Positions 5,599 to 6,934 of a stretch of 6,934 bases of DNA are shown here, piece by piece. A program made the translations under genes and the position numbers. Numbering within the stretch: the first letter of the stretch is position 1; each line of letters opens with the position of its first letter. Source of the stretch: Chitinophagaceae bacterium (GTDB taxonomy: Bacteria > Bacteroidota > Bacteroidia > Chitinophagales > Chitinophagaceae); contig DOMR01000075.1 in NCBI GenBank assembly GCA_003509845.1, positions 1-6,934 on the forward strand. Reading direction: 5' to 3'. A model generated the notes under the pieces. It saw only the letters and a program-made list of their open reading frames with translations, was not told the DNA's origin and searched no databases.

Positions 5599-6891
5599 AT
5601 GAAATTTAAGTTTACGATATTACTACTCCTTCCTTTTTTTTGCATTACGGTGGCCGCGCAAAAAACAGCCACACTTATTTATATTGACCAATATAAGGAT
5701 ATTGCCATTAAGGAAATGAAACGCACCGGTATTCCCGCTTCTATTACACTGGCCCAAGGTATTGTTGAGTCCAATAGCGGCGAAAGTAATTTAGCATTGA
5801 ATTTTAATAATCACTTTGGCATCAAATGTAAAACTGATTGGAAAGGGGAAACTACCTATCAAGACGATGATAGCAAACAAGAGTGCTTTAGGGCATATCC
5901 AAATGCCAACGCTTCTTTTATTGATCACTCCAATTTTATTAAAAACAGACCCAATTACGCGCCACTTTTCCAATTAGATCCCGTAGATGATTCTGCATGG
6001 GCGATTGGTTTAAAAAAGGCTGGATATGCAACTGCAAGTGACTATGCGAATAAATTAATGAAAGTGATTGATGATTACGAATTGTCGCAATTCAATTTTC
6101 CAGAGTTAAATGATGAAAATGATACTGCAACATCAGAAACGACCGATGTCATTGAAAAACCAACGATTGTTACAAAGGAAGTAGTTGCAAAAAACACAAC
6201 CATAGATAAAAAAGAAACTAGTGCAAATTTAGTATCGGAAGCACCTAAAGAAATAAGTATAGCCATTGCAGAAAAAAAGGATACCGCTATTGCAGTGAAA
6301 AAGGATAGCACCATTCAAGTAAAGGTGGTAAAGGACAGCGCAAGCAATTATATAAATCAAGCTAGTTTACCTATTAATAAAATTAAAGGCATTGAATCAA
6401 GTAAAAACAATGCAACAGTTACCGAAATAAAAATGAATAGCATTGGCAAGGATACTGCATTTGTCAAAAAACCGATTACATCTGTAAAAGATACAATAGC
6501 AAAAAAGCCAAGCAGCATTTACCCTGACAAACCATTTAAAATAAACCAGATTGCTGTTATTTGGGCCAAAGCAGGCACTTCACTATTGCAAATCGCAACT
6601 GAACACAACATCTCCTTATATAAAGTTTTTGTATTTAATGATTTAAAAGAGACTGATCTATTAGCCCAAGACCAATTATTATTTTTAGCAAACAAAAAAG
6701 AGGAAGGCGATAAAAGTTTTCATTTAGTAGTCGCTGGTGAAAGCCTTTATGATATTAGTCAAAAAGAAGGTATTCAATTAAAAAAAATAAAGGAATACAA
6801 CCCTGGCATTGGTGATAATCCTGTATCAGGAACACAGCTTATATTAGTAAAACCAAAAGAGCAAAAAACAAAACTGTTACTTAAAAAATAA
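5599..6891 (+). CDS. Secreted glucosaminidase (GH73-like) with C-terminal LysM repeats
   Basis: This 430-residue exported protein should cleave the glycan backbone of peptidoglycan as an N-acetylglucosaminidase. A Sec signal peptide (KFK then a hydrophobic core, VAA-Q at 18-21) suggests cleavage after residue 20. The glucosaminidase domain spans about 25-163: the LAQGIVESNSGES segment (51-63) holds the likely catalytic E57, followed by NNHFGIKC (70-77) and the FIDHSNFIKNRPNY region (107-120). A Thr/Lys/Asp-rich linker (about 170-310) contains imperfect KKDT/KKDS repeats. Two LysM-like units follow, a divergent one at about 318-364 and a clearer one at about 374-418 (VVAGESLYDIS start, NPG core), which would bind glycan. 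There is no lipobox, so it is periplasmic or secreted. The ATG lies 2 bases after the methyltransferase stop, in an A-rich leader typical of Bacteroidota starts. A role in division or wall turnover is inference. Confidence 0.9.
   Translation: MKFKFTILLLLPFFCITVAAQKTATLIYIDQYKDIAIKEMKRTGIPASITLAQGIVESNSGESNLALNFNNHFGIKCKTDWKGETTYQDDDSKQECFRAYPNANASFIDHSNFIKNRPNYAPLFQLDPVDDSAWAIGLKKAGYATASDYANKLMKVIDDYELSQFNFPELNDENDTATSETTDVIEKPTIVTKEVVAKNTTIDKKETSANLVSEAPKEISIAIAEKKDTAIAVKKDSTIQVKVVKDSASNYINQASLPINKIKGIESSKNNATVTEIKMNSIGKDTAFVKKPITSVKDTIAKKPSSIYPDKPFKINQIAVIWAKAGTSLLQIATEHNISLYKVFVFNDLKETDLLAQDQLLFLANKKEEGDKSFHLVVAGESLYDISQKEGIQLKKIKEYNPGIGDNPVSGTQLILVKPKEQKTKLLLKK
6274..6321 (+). repeat. Imperfect 24-base tandem repeat in the glucosaminidase linker
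   Basis: Two adjacent 24-base units (6274-6297 and 6298-6321) share 18 of 24 bases, including an identical AAAAAGGATA start, and encode KKDTAIAV and KKDSTIQV. Similar K-D-S/T words recur without strict spacing at residues 245-247, 284-286 and 297-299. This looks like linker growth by local duplication followed by divergence, not a mobile or regulatory repeat. Confidence 0.45.
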
Positions 6892-6934
6892 GCAACTTAT
6901 AAAGTTATTCAATATAAAAGTTCATCACATATGT
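6892..6934 (+). other. Downstream non-coding tail with weak hairpin
   Basis: After the glucosaminidase stop, AACTT (6894-6898) and AAGTT (6902-6906) can form a five-base stem with a three-base loop. It is AT-only apart from one C-G pair and no T-run follows, so it is a poor terminator. An ATG at 6931-6933 could begin the next gene, but only four bases remain in the window, so neither reading can be tested. Confidence 0.2.

Noticed and set aside
6075..6314. Minus-strand hydrophobic open frame inside the glucosaminidase linker
   Set aside because: The apparent membrane-protein composition (Ser/Val/Phe) is the expected antisense of a Lys/Thr/Asp-rich coding linker.
6931..6933. ATG at the window's end as the start of a next gene
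   Set aside because: Only four bases remain, so no reading frame can be assessed.

Overview
The window looks like an ordinary chromosomal stretch from a low-GC member of the Bacteroidota, plausibly near Chitinophagaceae/Sphingobacteriia. The sequence is AT-rich. Most starts lack a Shine-Dalgarno sequence and several follow A/T-rich leaders. Two exported proteins have typical signal peptides with AxA-Q or VAA-Q cleavage regions. The gene types are common in that phylum: a single-polypeptide deoxynucleoside kinase, a stand-alone GlcD-like flavoprotein, a LOG-family protein, an SSS symporter, a cation-dependent O-methyltransferase and a glucosaminidase with LysM repeats. The taxonomic call is inference from style, not from a marker gene.

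Layout: positions 1-77 hold the likely tail of an upstream gene whose frame cannot be fixed, plus an A-rich leader. A first plus-strand unit follows: a deoxynucleoside kinase (78-713) and, 10 bases later, an FAD-linked D-2-hydroxyacid/D-lactate dehydrogenase (724-2130). A 91-base gap precedes a small exported, probably beta-barrel protein of unknown function (2222-2821). It converges on a minus-strand LOG-family nucleotide phosphoribohydrolase (2850-3395), and an inverted repeat that could act as a terminator lies at the junction. An 84-base AT-rich divergent spacer (3396-3479) separates LOG from a second plus-strand unit: sodium:solute symporter (3480-4946), O-methyltransferase (4958-5596, 11-base gap) and secreted LysM glucosaminidase (5599-6891, 2-base gap). 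The last 43 bases are non-coding or the leader of the next gene.

Functionally the window mixes nucleotide salvage (dNK, and possibly LOG), respiratory oxidation of a 2-hydroxyacid (GlcD-like), small-molecule uptake and methylation (SSS and O-methyltransferase) and peptidoglycan remodelling (glucosaminidase). The tight spacing in 3480-6891 suggests co-transcription, but no shared pathway is evident. No mobile element, CRISPR array, rRNA, tRNA or defence-like cassette was seen, and every clear gene looks intact. I found no convincing undescribed system. The items most worth a second look are the unknown barrel protein, the symporter/methyltransferase/glucosaminidase coupling and the repetitive linker of the glucosaminidase.
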